The position numbers and the translations under genes were made by a program. The notes beneath the pieces were generated by a model. It worked only from the letters and a program-made list of their open reading frames with translations. It did not search any database and was not told the origin of the DNA. From Pelagibacterium sp. 26DY04 (GTDB lineage Bacteria; Pseudomonadota; Alphaproteobacteria; Rhizobiales; Devosiaceae): DNA of 64,000 nt. Shown in pieces: positions 26,776-34,097 of this stretch (position 1 is its first letter; each line of letters begins with the position of its first letter). The stretch lies in the NCBI RefSeq assembly GCF_031202305.1, contig NZ_CP101731.1:2914001-2978000 (forward strand). Direction: 5' to 3'.

Positions 26776-27654
26776 TCAGGCGATCTCGTGATCGGCCTGC
26801 ATTTCCAGTGCCCGGATCAGGGCCGAGTGATCCCAGGCACGCCCGCCATGGGCAGCGCAGGCGCTGAACAATTGCTGGCAGAGCGCAGTGGCCGGCAGCG
26901 AAATATCGAGCTTGCGGGCGGAATCGAGCGCGTTGTTAAGGTCTTTCTGGTGCAGTTCGATGCGGAAACCAGGATCGAATGTGCGCTTGACCATACGTTC
27001 GCCGTGGACTTCGAGAATACGCGAAGACGCAAATCCGCCCATCAGGGCCTCGCGTACCCTTGCCGGATCGGCACCGGCCTTTGAGGCAAAGACCAGTGCT
27101 TCGGCCACCGCCTCGATGGTGAGGCCCACAACGATCTGGTTGGCGATCTTTGCGGTTTGCCCATCTCCCACTTCGCCGACGCGGGTAATGTTTTTGCCCA
27201 TCAGCTTAAAGAGCGGCAGCACGGCATCGAAATCGGACTGCGTGCCGCCGACCATGATCGAGAGCGAGGCCTGCTGGGCGCCTACCTCGCCGCCGGAAAC
27301 CGGCGCATCGAGATAGCCGCATCCCTTTTTGGCGACCCTGGCGGCAAACTCCTTGGTGGCGATCGGGGAAATCGAGCTCATATCCACCACGATCTTGCCA
27401 GCAGACAAGCCCTCGAAAAGACCGCCGTCGCCGAACAGAACGGCCTGGACATGGGGGGTATCCGGGACCATGACGATGATGACATCGCTCTTTTCGGCGA
27501 CGGCGCGGGAGGACTCGCAAGCCTGAGCCCCCTTTTCGGACAGCACCTGAGGAACCTTGACCCGGTCGTAAACGAACAGCGTATGGCCGGCATCGAGCAG
27601 ATGGCCGGCCATCGGCGTTCCCATAATTCCGGTTCCGATGAATCCGATGTTCAT
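26776..27654 (-). CDS. 2-hydroxy-3-oxopropionate (tartronate semialdehyde) reductase
   Basis: A beta-hydroxyacid dehydrogenase of 292 residues that reduces tartronate semialdehyde to D-glycerate with NAD(P)H. The Rossmann motif GFIGTGIMGTPMAGHLLDAG, substrate-binding DAPVSGGEVGAQQASLSIMV and the catalytic lysine in GQTAKIANQIVVG match GlxR/GarR. The related 3-hydroxyisobutyrate dehydrogenases are the main alternative, but the neighbouring glycerate kinases and aldolase favour tartronate semialdehyde. The ATG has an AAGGAG ribosome site. A terminator separates it from the aldolase, so it probably has its own promoter within 27655-27722. Confidence 0.88.
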   Translation of the reverse strand: MNIGFIGTGIMGTPMAGHLLDAGHTLFVYDRVKVPQVLSEKGAQACESSRAVAEKSDVIIVMVPDTPHVQAVLFGDGGLFEGLSAGKIVVDMSSISPIATKEFAARVAKKGCGYLDAPVSGGEVGAQQASLSIMVGGTQSDFDAVLPLFKLMGKNITRVGEVGDGQTAKIANQIVVGLTIEAVAEALVFASKAGADPARVREALMGGFASSRILEVHGERMVKRTFDPGFRIELHQKDLNNALDSARKLDISLPATALCQQLFSACAAHGGRAWDHSALIRALEMQADHEIA

Positions 27655-27722
27655 GATTCACTCCTTCTTGCCGTCCGAGCGCGTGATGAGGGTGTAAGTT
27701 GCCGGCCGCGACGCGGCGACCG

Positions 27723-27761
27723 AAAAAAGGTGAGGCGCCCCGGCGTTCAGCCGGGACACCT
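27723..27761 (-). terminator. Rho-independent terminator after the exported aldolase gene
   Basis: Read on the minus strand, 13 nt after the aldolase stop, the RNA folds as AGGTG...CCCGGC-TGAAC-GCCGGG...CACCT and is followed at once by six uridines. The inner 6-bp GC stem and outer 5-bp stem are both perfect. This ends the aldolase transcript before the reductase gene. Confidence 0.75.
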
Positions 27762-27773
27762 GGGGAGGAACGG

Positions 27774-28655
27774 TTATTCCGCGCGGGCGGTAGCTTCGGC
27801 TTCCGCTTCAGCACCGCGACGGATCAGCGACATCTCGTTGCCCGCCTGGAAACAGGTGAAGCCTTCACGCTCGGCGCGCCAGCGCAGAGGACCGCAGACC
27901 TGCAGGCCATTGGACGTGGCCGCATCAAAGACACGGTCGACGATCGACTCATACTCGGGAGTGCCCTCGGCATAGCCCGAGAAGTTGCCAAGATCGCCAC
28001 TGGCGATCATCAACGCATCGAGCCCTTCGACTTCGGCGATGTCGTAGACCTCTTCGACGCCTTCCATTGTCTCGATCATGGCGATCACGACGATGTTGTC
28101 GTTGAGCGTGGCGCGGTAGCCGCCCTCGACGTCCTCATACATACCCCAGCGCTGCCCGCCGCCCTGGCTGTGACGACCAACTGGCGGGAATTTGACCCAG
28201 GACACTGCCTCGCGGGCTTCGTCGGCGGAATCGATAGTCGGATAAACGATTACCATTGCGCCCGAATCCAGCGCATGTTGGGCTTCACGCTCGTCGGTAT
28301 AGGCCAGGCGGATGCCGTGAGCGGCCTCTGCGTCCGGGCAGGAGGCGAACATGCGCGCCACCGATTCCCAGCTCGTCGCTTGGTGCTGCATCTCGACCCA
28401 GGTGAAGTCGTAGCCAGCATTGGCGGCGGCACAATATGTCCGCGGATCGGTAGCATCGATGGTGACCCCGACGAGATCTTCGCCCGCTGTGATCTTCTGC
28501 TTGGCGGTGTTCCAGACGGGAACCTCACCCTCAATGACATCTCGAGGGCCGTACTCCCATTCGGACGCGAGAAACTCACTCTCCTGAGCCAAGGCACCGC
28601 CTGCCACCGTGCAGGCCATGAGCGCCGATACCGCCGCCTTTGTAAAAATACCCAT
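27774..28655 (-). CDS. HpcH/HpaI-family aldolase with a Sec signal peptide (predicted periplasmic)
   Basis: 293 residues. The first 23 form a textbook signal peptide (MGIFTKA, hydrophobic stretch, GALA|QE cleavage). The mature part is a class II pyruvate aldolase of the HpcH/HpaI family. Active-site residues of HpaI all have counterparts: H91 (EMQH), R116 (GIRLAY), metal ligands E195 (MIETMEG) and D221 (ASGDLG). Family members normally work in the cytosol, for example 2-keto-3-deoxyglucarate aldolase giving pyruvate and tartronate semialdehyde. The nearby reductase and kinases fit that product; the signal peptide does not fit the usual location. It has its own operator-like promoter and a terminator. 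Confidence 0.85.
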   Translation of the reverse strand: MGIFTKAAVSALMACTVAGGALAQESEFLASEWEYGPRDVIEGEVPVWNTAKQKITAGEDLVGVTIDATDPRTYCAAANAGYDFTWVEMQHQATSWESVARMFASCPDAEAAHGIRLAYTDEREAQHALDSGAMVIVYPTIDSADEAREAVSWVKFPPVGRHSQGGGQRWGMYEDVEGGYRATLNDNIVVIAMIETMEGVEEVYDIAEVEGLDALMIASGDLGNFSGYAEGTPEYESIVDRVFDAATSNGLQVCGPLRWRAEREGFTCFQAGNEMSLIRRGAEAEAEATARAE

Positions 28656-28795
28656 TTCTCTCTCCCTTCTTCCTTTTCAGGAATTCTGATAACGACCTAA
28701 AACTTTTCGATATCAGCAATATAGTCAAATACAAACTGACGTTATTTCGTAGTATAAATTGATGATTTATATTATACTATCATATCGAGTTCTGA
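28656..28795. promoter_or_regulatory. AT-rich promoter region of the aldolase with inverted TAGTATAA / TTATACTA sites
   Basis: This 140-bp gap is far more AT-rich than its surroundings. It carries a perfect inverted pair, TAGTATAA (28750-28757) and TTATACTA (28772-28779), with start-to-start spacing of 22 bp, two helical turns. The same TTATACTA octamer recurs in the TRAP transporter promoter at 29157-29164. AT-rich dyads of this form suit a GntR (FadR-type) dimer; the gntR gene at 32289-33116 is the likely source. Confidence 0.6.
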
Positions 28796-29089
28796 TTAAT
28801 CGATGAGATTGCTGAAGAACTCACGCTCGCGTTTTTCGAGTTGCGGCACGATGCGGCCGGAAATAATCCGCTCGAAATGCGGAGTACGCCTGTGGGCATC
28901 GGCGGCCGGCTCGTCGACATAGACCTCACAAAGCAGGAACTGGTTGGGATGCTCGTTCGATTCCCAGACCTGATAGCTGATGCAGCCTGGCTCGGATTTC
29001 TTGATCTCTTGCGCCATCTCCTTGAGATCGGCCAGCACCTGGTCGCGGTGCCCATCCTTTATGAAGTAGCGAGCGGTCATCAAAATCAT
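28796..29089 (-). CDS. ABM-fold (antibiotic biosynthesis monooxygenase/YgiN-like) small protein
   Basis: 97 residues of the dimeric alpha-beta ferredoxin-like ABM family: MILMTARYFIKDGHRDQVLADL, EPGCISYQVWESNEHPNQFLLCEVY and the HFERIISGRI helix. Relatives include YgiN (quinol monooxygenase), LsrG (an isomerase) and many small enzymes of sugar-acid loci, so the reaction is uncertain. A GGGAG ribosome site precedes the ATG at 29089. It is divergent from the TRAP transporter, sharing the operator-rich gap, and upstream of the aldolase. Confidence 0.8.
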   Translation of the reverse strand: MILMTARYFIKDGHRDQVLADLKEMAQEIKKSEPGCISYQVWESNEHPNQFLLCEVYVDEPAADAHRRTPHFERIISGRIVPQLEKREREFFSNLID

Positions 29090-29144
29090 CTGGTCACTCC
29101 CTTGGTGCGATTATTCGATTGCCACTCCCAAAAATAATTGTCAA

Positions 29145-29181
29145 AGTATATTTGTTTTATACTATCGTGGTATCATAATAC
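29145..29181. promoter_or_regulatory. Operator cluster in the divergent ABM / TRAP transporter promoter
   Basis: Three related half-site pairs lie within 37 bp: AGTATA-N7-TATACT (29145-29163), the octamer TTATACTA (29157-29164) that is identical to one in the aldolase promoter, and GTAT-N4-ATAC (29170-29181). The surrounding gap (29090-29293) is AT-rich and leads on one side to the ABM gene and on the other to the TRAP binding-protein gene. The likely ligand is the GntR protein encoded at the other end of the TRAP operon. Confidence 0.6.
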
Positions 29182-29293
29182 TAATTGTTTTCCTGTTGAC
29201 CTTTACTGTCATTTCTTCAAGACTTGTTTACAGCCCGCTCCCGGCACGGCCGTCGGTGAGGTGGAGGCATCGTTTTTTTGGAGGAGTGCAGAG

Positions 29294-30283
29294 ATGAATT
29301 ATTTCCGGTTGTTCCGCGGGGCTGCTCTGGTTGGCGTCGCAGGCTTTGCCTTTGCGGCAGGCTCGGCCCAGGCCCAGACTGTCTGGCGCATCAACGTGTC
29401 CATGCCCCAGGACGGTCACCACGGCATCGCCATCGATACGTTCGCTGAGGAAGTCGAGCGCCTGACCGAAGGTCGCTACCAGATCGAGACCTTTTATGCG
29501 GGCTCGCTGGGTGGCGAACGCGAATCCATCGAAGGCGTCCAGCTCGGCACGCTCGAACTGACCTTCACCTCGACGGGCCCTGTACCCAACTTCGTGCCCG
29601 AGCTCTCGATCCTCGACATTCCGTTCCTGTTCCGCGACTACGACCATGCCCGCGGCGTGCTCGACAGCGAGATCGGCGACGAACTGCTTACGCGTTTCGA
29701 AGCGCATGGCATCAAGGGGTTGGCCTGGGCCGACAATGGCTTCCGCCATATGACCAACGACGTCCGGCCGATCGAGGCGCCCGAGGACCTCAACGGTCTC
29801 AAGCTCAGGACCATGGAAAGCCCGGTCCATATCGCCGCCTATCGCGAGTTCGGCATCCTGCCCACCCCGATGCCTTTCCCGGAAGTCTTTGCGGCCCTGC
29901 AGCAGGGCGTTGTCGACGGGCAGGAAAACCCGCTTTCGGTGATTGAATCGAATAATTTCGATGAGGTTCAGCAGTACCTTTCCATGACGGGGCACGTGTT
30001 CTCGCCTTGTGTTTTCCTCATGAACCTCGATCTCTGGAACGGTCTGTCGGAAGAGGATCAGGCCCACTTCGTCGCAGCGGCCCAGGCCGGCGCGGCGGCC
30101 AACCGCGAGCGCGTGGATGCCGACGAAGCCACGGCCATCGAATCGATGCGCGCCGATGGCATGGAGATCATCGAGGATCTCGACCGCGAGGCGTTCATGG
30201 AAGCTCTGGCCACCGTCAACGCCCAGTTCGAAGAAGAATTCGGCGCCGAGGAAGTTCAGGCCATCCGCGATTGGCAGCCCTGA
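29294..30283 (+). CDS. TRAP transporter substrate-binding protein (DctP family)
   Basis: A periplasmic receptor, 329 residues, for an organic acid, probably a sugar acid given the neighbours. The signal peptide is residues 1-28 (MNYFRLFRGAALVGVAGFAF..AQA|QT). The DctP fold is shown by DGHHGIAIDTFAEEVERLTEGRY, LKLRTMESPVHIAAYREFG (the arginine that pairs with substrate carboxylate) and FPEVFAALQQGVVDGQENPL. The ATG at 29294 has a GGAGGAG ribosome site; the frame is open further upstream but is non-coding there. A strong hairpin separates it from the permease genes. Confidence 0.93.
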   Translation: MNYFRLFRGAALVGVAGFAFAAGSAQAQTVWRINVSMPQDGHHGIAIDTFAEEVERLTEGRYQIETFYAGSLGGERESIEGVQLGTLELTFTSTGPVPNFVPELSILDIPFLFRDYDHARGVLDSEIGDELLTRFEAHGIKGLAWADNGFRHMTNDVRPIEAPEDLNGLKLRTMESPVHIAAYREFGILPTPMPFPEVFAALQQGVVDGQENPLSVIESNNFDEVQQYLSMTGHVFSPCVFLMNLDLWNGLSEEDQAHFVAAAQAGAAANRERVDADEATAIESMRADGMEIIEDLDREAFMEALATVNAQFEEEFGAEEVQAIRDWQP

Positions 30284-30310
30284 TCGGCACCAGCCTCCGC
30301 ATTGAAATAG

Positions 30311-30332
30311 GCGGGCGTCCACGGACGCCCGC
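30311..30332 (+). other. Intercistronic hairpin between TRAP receptor and permease genes
   Basis: GCGGGCGTC (30311-30319) and GACGCCCGC (30324-30332) form a perfect 9-bp GC stem around the tetraloop CACG. No uridine tract follows, so it is not a classic terminator. Such hairpins behind a binding-protein gene usually protect the 3' end of a processed mRNA, raising receptor over permease levels. Confidence 0.6.
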
Positions 30333-30365
30333 ATGTGTCCGGCTCACATCTTAAGGACGGTGCTT

Positions 30366-30884
30366 ATGCAACCGGTCGTTTCTGCGTTCCTGGCAATCGA
30401 CAGGGCGCTCAACAGGATCATCGCGGTGATCGCTGTGCTTGCGCTCGCGACAGCCGCCTGTTTGGGACTGCTTCAGGTGGTTTCACGCTTTGCCCTGAAA
30501 ATCCCGCTCGAATGGACAGAGGTCACCATTCGCATCGCGCTCGCCTGGATGGTGTTCGTCGGTGCCGCGCTGGTGTTCCGCGCCGGCGCGATGATCGCCG
30601 TCGATATGGTGCGGCATATGGTGCCTCAGCGCTTCAAGCGCCTCCATGATGGCTTCATCACTCTGGTTACGCTGGGGTTTCTCGGGTTGCTCGGTTACTG
30701 GGGCTACATCTACGCCAATCGAAGCGCCACCCAGACCCTTTTGGGGCTCGATTTCATCTCGGTTTACTGGGCCTACATCTCGATCCCCATCGGATGCCTG
30801 TGCTCAGCCATCGCCGTAATCGCCCGATTCATCGAACACGAGCCGGTTTCTGACGAAGAGCAGGAACTCGAGCTGGTCCAGTAA
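30366..30884 (+). CDS. TRAP transporter small permease (DctQ family)
   Basis: 172 residues with four predicted membrane helices. LEWTEVTIRIALAWMVFVGAALVFR is the conserved DctQ segment (E-E/T-x-x-R-x-x-x-x-W-x-x-F-x-G). It forms the membrane complex with the large permease encoded 12 nt downstream. The ATG at 30366 with AAGGA upstream is chosen over a start at 30333. Confidence 0.9.
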   Translation: MQPVVSAFLAIDRALNRIIAVIAVLALATAACLGLLQVVSRFALKIPLEWTEVTIRIALAWMVFVGAALVFRAGAMIAVDMVRHMVPQRFKRLHDGFITLVTLGFLGLLGYWGYIYANRSATQTLLGLDFISVYWAYISIPIGCLCSAIAVIARFIEHEPVSDEEQELELVQ

Positions 30885-30896
30885 GGTAATTTCGCT

Positions 30897-32174
30897 ATGG
30901 CTGTCGTTATGCTCGGAGTGATGCTCCTGGGCTTCATCCTCTCGATTCCAGTGGCGGTTTCGATCGGCGTGGCCAGTGCGGTCGGACTGGTGATCACCAA
31001 TACCAACCTGCTGATCCTGCCCAAGGAAATCTATACAGCGATCGATAAATTCCCGCTCGCGGCGATCCCGTTCTTCATTCTCGCCGGCACCATCATGGAA
31101 CGCGGCGGCATTTCCCTGCGGCTGGTCAATTTCGCAAAGTCGCTGGTGGGCGGCATGCAGGGCGGTCTTGCCGCCACTTGTGTTTTGACCTGCATGATGT
31201 TCGCCGCGGTCTCGGGCTCATCCATCGCCACAACTTTCGCTATCGGCGCCATCCTGATTCCCGCTCTGGTCCGCGAAGGCTATCCACGGCCCTATGCTGC
31301 GGCGCTGCAGGCAAGTTCGGCCGAGTTGGGAATCATCATCCCGCCCTCTATTCCACTCATCCTCTATGGCGTTTCGACCGAAACCTCGATTGGCGAGTTG
31401 TTCGTAGGCGGCATCGGGCCGGGCATCTTCGTGGGCGTCATGATGATTATCGCGGTGCTGATCCACGCGCGCATGAACCGCTTCGGCAAGGTGGCCAAGG
31501 AAAACCGGCTTCCGGTTCTGCGCGCCGCGCTCGAGGCATTGCCGGCCCTCGCCCTGCCCGTGGTGATCCTGGGCGGAATCTATTCGGGCATCACCACCCC
31601 CACGGAAGCTTCCGTGATCGCGGTCTTTGCAGCCCTGATCATCGGCATGTTCATCTACCGCGAGATCGGCATAAAGGACCTCTATCCGATCTTTTACAAA
31701 TCGGTGGTCTCGACGGTGATGATCATGATCATCATCGCCTGCGCCGGGCTCTTCTCCTATCTCATTACACGAGCCGGCGTTCCCAACGCCATCGGCAACT
31801 ATCTGAGCACCACGCTCAGCGATCCGATCCTGTTCCTGCTCGCCGTCAATGTCGTGCTGCTCTTGATCGGCATGTTCGTGGAAACCAACTCCTCGATTCT
31901 GGTGCTCTCGCCCATTCTGGTTCCAGTCGCTGTGTCCATGGGCATCGATCCGGTTCATTTCGGGCTGATCATGACGGTCAACCTCGCCATCGGCATGGTG
32001 ACCCCGCCGCTCGGCGTCAACGTTTATGCGGCCTGTACCGTGGGCAATGTGGCGTTCGAGAAGGTCGTGCCTAAGCTGCTGCCGTTCCTGGGGATAATGG
32101 TTCTCAACCTACTGGTGGTCACCTATGTGCCGGAGATCACCCTCTTCCTGCGCGATCTGTTCTACAGCCGGTAA
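30897..32174 (+). CDS. TRAP transporter large permease (DctM family)
   Basis: 425 residues with about eleven or twelve helices; it carries the Na+-coupled transport pathway. Diagnostic segments are VSGSSIATTFAIGAILIPALVREGYPR-like sequence near residue 105, ELGIIIPPSIPLILYGV, GGIYSGITTPTEASVIAV and VNLAIGMVTPPLGVNVY. AAGG precedes the ATG. Third gene of the dctPQM-type operon, closed by a strong terminator immediately downstream. Confidence 0.95.
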   Translation: MAVVMLGVMLLGFILSIPVAVSIGVASAVGLVITNTNLLILPKEIYTAIDKFPLAAIPFFILAGTIMERGGISLRLVNFAKSLVGGMQGGLAATCVLTCMMFAAVSGSSIATTFAIGAILIPALVREGYPRPYAAALQASSAELGIIIPPSIPLILYGVSTETSIGELFVGGIGPGIFVGVMMIIAVLIHARMNRFGKVAKENRLPVLRAALEALPALALPVVILGGIYSGITTPTEASVIAVFAALIIGMFIYREIGIKDLYPIFYKSVVSTVMIMIIIACAGLFSYLITRAGVPNAIGNYLSTTLSDPILFLLAVNVVLLLIGMFVETNSSILVLSPILVPVAVSMGIDPVHFGLIMTVNLAIGMVTPPLGVNVYAACTVGNVAFEKVVPKLLPFLGIMVLNLLVVTYVPEITLFLRDLFYSR

Positions 32175-32191
32175 CAACCGATCGCAGCAGA

Positions 32192-32222
32192 AGGGGCCTC
32201 CCCATCCGGAGGCCCCTTTTTG
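32192..32222 (+). terminator. Rho-independent terminator of the TRAP operon
   Basis: AAGGGGCCTCC (32192-32202) pairs perfectly with GGAGGCCCCTT (32209-32219), around a 6-nt loop, followed by further T residues. It lies 18 nt after the dctM-type stop codon. Confidence 0.9.
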
Positions 32223-32235
32223 CTGTCTTGCCCGT

Positions 32236-32268
32236 AAAAAAGGGAAGCCAGAACAGTGGCTTCCCCTT
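32236..32268 (-). terminator. Rho-independent terminator of the gntR gene
   Basis: On the minus strand GGGAAGCCA-CTGTTC-TGGCTTCCC forms a perfect 9-bp stem followed by six uridines (A-tract 32236-32241 on the plus strand). It lies 21 nt beyond the gntR stop and faces the TRAP terminator, giving back-to-back ends for the convergent genes. Confidence 0.88.
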
Positions 32269-32288
32269 TGCGTGTTCAGGCTCGCGCC

Positions 32289-33116
32289 TCAGTTGTCGAG
32301 AGGCTGGCCCGTTCCTTCGAGGTCGAGCGGCAGGGAAATAACCACCGGCGCATCGGCCAGGCCGAACCTGGCATTCTCGATGCTCTCGCGGATCACCTCC
32401 GACATCGCCTGGCCAGCCCCATTGGGATTGCCGTCGCGGATTTCGGCAAGCACCAGTGCGTGCCGGTTGATCGAGCGCTTGAAGCGCTCGTCATTGTCGA
32501 TAGGCGCGCTGATGGCAAAGGCGTTGAGAATGCAGGCCTCGATGATCGAGGAAAATGTTTGCATGAACGGATTGCCCGAGGCGATCAGCACCTCCTGGTG
32601 AAACACCAGATCGGGCTCGGCATAGGTCTTGCGCGTATGATGCGGCTTATCCATCAGATTGAGCGCATATTGCATGCGCTCGATGTTGAGCGGGGTCCGC
32701 CGCAGCGCAGCCTGCGCCGCCGCAGCCGGCTCGAGTGCCTGACGCACTTCGAAGATCTTGCGCAAAAAGCCGTTGTCGACGCCAAGCTCGATGCGCCAGC
32801 TCAGAACCTGGGGATCATAGAGGTTCCAGTAGCTCTCATTGAGCACCCGCGTTCCGATCTTGGTTTTGGAGACGAGCAGCCCCTTGGCCGCCAAGGTCTT
32901 GATCGCTTCGCGCAGGGCCGTCCGCGACACCGTATACTGGTCGATCAGGTCACCCTCGGGGGGCAGGAGCGAGCCGGGCGGATATTCGCCGCGCAGGATT
33001 CGCATCGCAATATCCCGGGTGATCAGCGCGTGCGCCGATTTGATCGGCCCGTGCAGCAATCTGGGCAACACGGCCACGTCCTCGGAATGAATATCCTTAT
33101 GCATTACCATCATCAT
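32289..33116 (-). CDS. GntR/FadR-family regulator of the sugar-acid island
   Basis: 275 residues. The GntR winged helix (about 25-95; LLPPEGDLIDQYTVSRTALREA) is followed by a large FCD domain with the metal-site pattern DLVFHQEVLIASGN and NRHALVLAEIRDG. Three consecutive ATG codons (33116, 33113, 33110) follow a GGAGGAGA ribosome site; the true start is one of them. An in-frame start at 33341 is unsupported. Convergent with the TRAP operon, it probably binds the AGTATA/TATACT sites in the aldolase and TRAP promoters. The inducer is likely the imported acid or an aldolase product. Confidence 0.9.
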   Translation of the reverse strand: MMMVMHKDIHSEDVAVLPRLLHGPIKSAHALITRDIAMRILRGEYPPGSLLPPEGDLIDQYTVSRTALREAIKTLAAKGLLVSKTKIGTRVLNESYWNLYDPQVLSWRIELGVDNGFLRKIFEVRQALEPAAAAQAALRRTPLNIERMQYALNLMDKPHHTRKTYAEPDLVFHQEVLIASGNPFMQTFSSIIEACILNAFAISAPIDNDERFKRSINRHALVLAEIRDGNPNGAGQAMSEVIRESIENARFGLADAPVVISLPLDLEGTGQPLDN

Positions 33117-33497
33117 TCTCCTCCAATCATGATGCGGCAAGTCGGTGGAACCGGCGGCTCCCCGATTGTCTACTCCCTCGCGGCTAGGACATCTGCCCAG
33201 CCCCGTTCCCGGCCTCCTCTCGTTTAAAGCTGATGGTGCAAGCGGCTTATGAGTGCCGCGATCAAGCCGATTGGCCCGCCGATTGCCAGAAACCTGGATC
33301 GGTTTTGCATCGTTTGTATGCCGGACGAACACTGTGCCCATCGATACACAGAACGGTCAACTGCTGCCGGATTAATAGTATTAAACCCAACAACGATTTG
33401 TCCGACTTTGCGGCGCGACCGGAAATCCTTGCAAAACCGCAATGATCGCTAAATAACTGGCATCTGTTACGGCTGACGCACAGGCTGTGACGAAGCG
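33117..33497. other. Intergenic region between gntR and padR-type genes
   Basis: A 381-bp stretch with no convincing gene. It includes the gntR promoter, the symmetrical TTAAT-AGT-ATTAA (33372-33384, with an internal AGTAT resembling the island's half-sites), and a tight hairpin TGTGACG-AAG-CGTCACA (33486-33502) that overlaps the padR-type stop codon. Short frames here lack ribosome sites and codon bias. Confidence 0.55.
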
Positions 33498-34034
33498 TCA
33501 CATGCGCTCGATGGTTCCGGCCACCTCGTCGATAAGCCGTGCTGCTTGGAGAATCTTCTTTTCGTCGAACCCCGGCTTGCCGGCTGCCGCGACCAGAACC
33601 TGGCGGAGATTGCCCATCGCGCGCCGCAGTGGCGCCGGATCGGCGCGATCCTTGGCTTCGGCCAAGACGGCGATCCGGGCGAGCGCGGCCTTAAGAGGCT
33701 CCTGATTGTCTGCCAGGTGAGCCCGACCCGCCTCGGTAATCGCAAAGCTCTTGCGCGCGCCTTCCGCTTCGACCTCTTCGATCAGACCGATTTCGAGCAG
33801 CAGGGAAAGCGTAGGATAGATCATGCCGGGGCTCGGTGCATAAACGCCGCCCGAGCGGGATTCAATTTCGCGGATCAGTTCATATCCATGCCGGTTCTGC
33901 TCGGCGATAAGATCGAGAACGACCAGTTGCAACTCGCTGGCGTCGAAAACCCGGCCACGCCGGCCGCCGCGAAACGATCCACCATGTTCTCTCCCGAAAT
34001 GGCGGCCACGCGGCCCGAAATCACGTCCATGCAT
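33498..34034 (-). CDS. PadR-family transcriptional regulator
   Basis: 178 residues. A Gly/Arg/His-rich N-terminal tail (residues 1-28) precedes the PadR winged helix (LVVLDLIAEQNRHGYELIREIE, GMIYPTLSLLLEIGLIEE, KSFAITEAGRAHL) and a C-terminal helical dimerisation part. GAAAGGAG precedes the ATG at 34034. Its promoter holds a 34-bp nested dyad. PadR proteins usually repress efflux or stress genes; here the gene immediately upstream on the same strand encodes a membrane protein of unknown role, so autoregulation is the only target I can support. Confidence 0.9.
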   Translation of the reverse strand: MHGRDFGPRGRHFGREHGGSFRGGRRGRVFDASELQLVVLDLIAEQNRHGYELIREIESRSGGVYAPSPGMIYPTLSLLLEIGLIEEVEAEGARKSFAITEAGRAHLADNQEPLKAALARIAVLAEAKDRADPAPLRRAMGNLRQVLVAAAGKPGFDEKKILQAARLIDEVAGTIERM

Positions 34035-34048
34035 GCGGAACTCCTTTC

Positions 34049-34082
34049 AAGACACGTATAAGATATATCTTGATTGTGTCTT
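34049..34082. promoter_or_regulatory. Nested 34-bp palindromic operator upstream of the PadR-type gene
   Basis: An inner perfect palindrome AAGATATATCTT (34060-34071) sits exactly at the centre of an outer inverted repeat AAGACAC (34049-34055) / GTGTCTT (34076-34082). The common centre is 34065.5 and 26 of 34 positions are symmetric. It lies 15 bp upstream of the regulator start, in the correct place for autorepression, and suits a PadR dimer or a pair of dimers. Confidence 0.7.
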
Positions 34083-34097
34083 AAATTCAAGCCGAGG

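Noticed and set aside
33486..33502. CRP-like site TGTGACG-AAG-CGTCACA
   Set aside because: The TGTGA and TCACA halves are 7 bp apart instead of 6, and the element overlaps the 3' end of the padR-type gene rather than a promoter.
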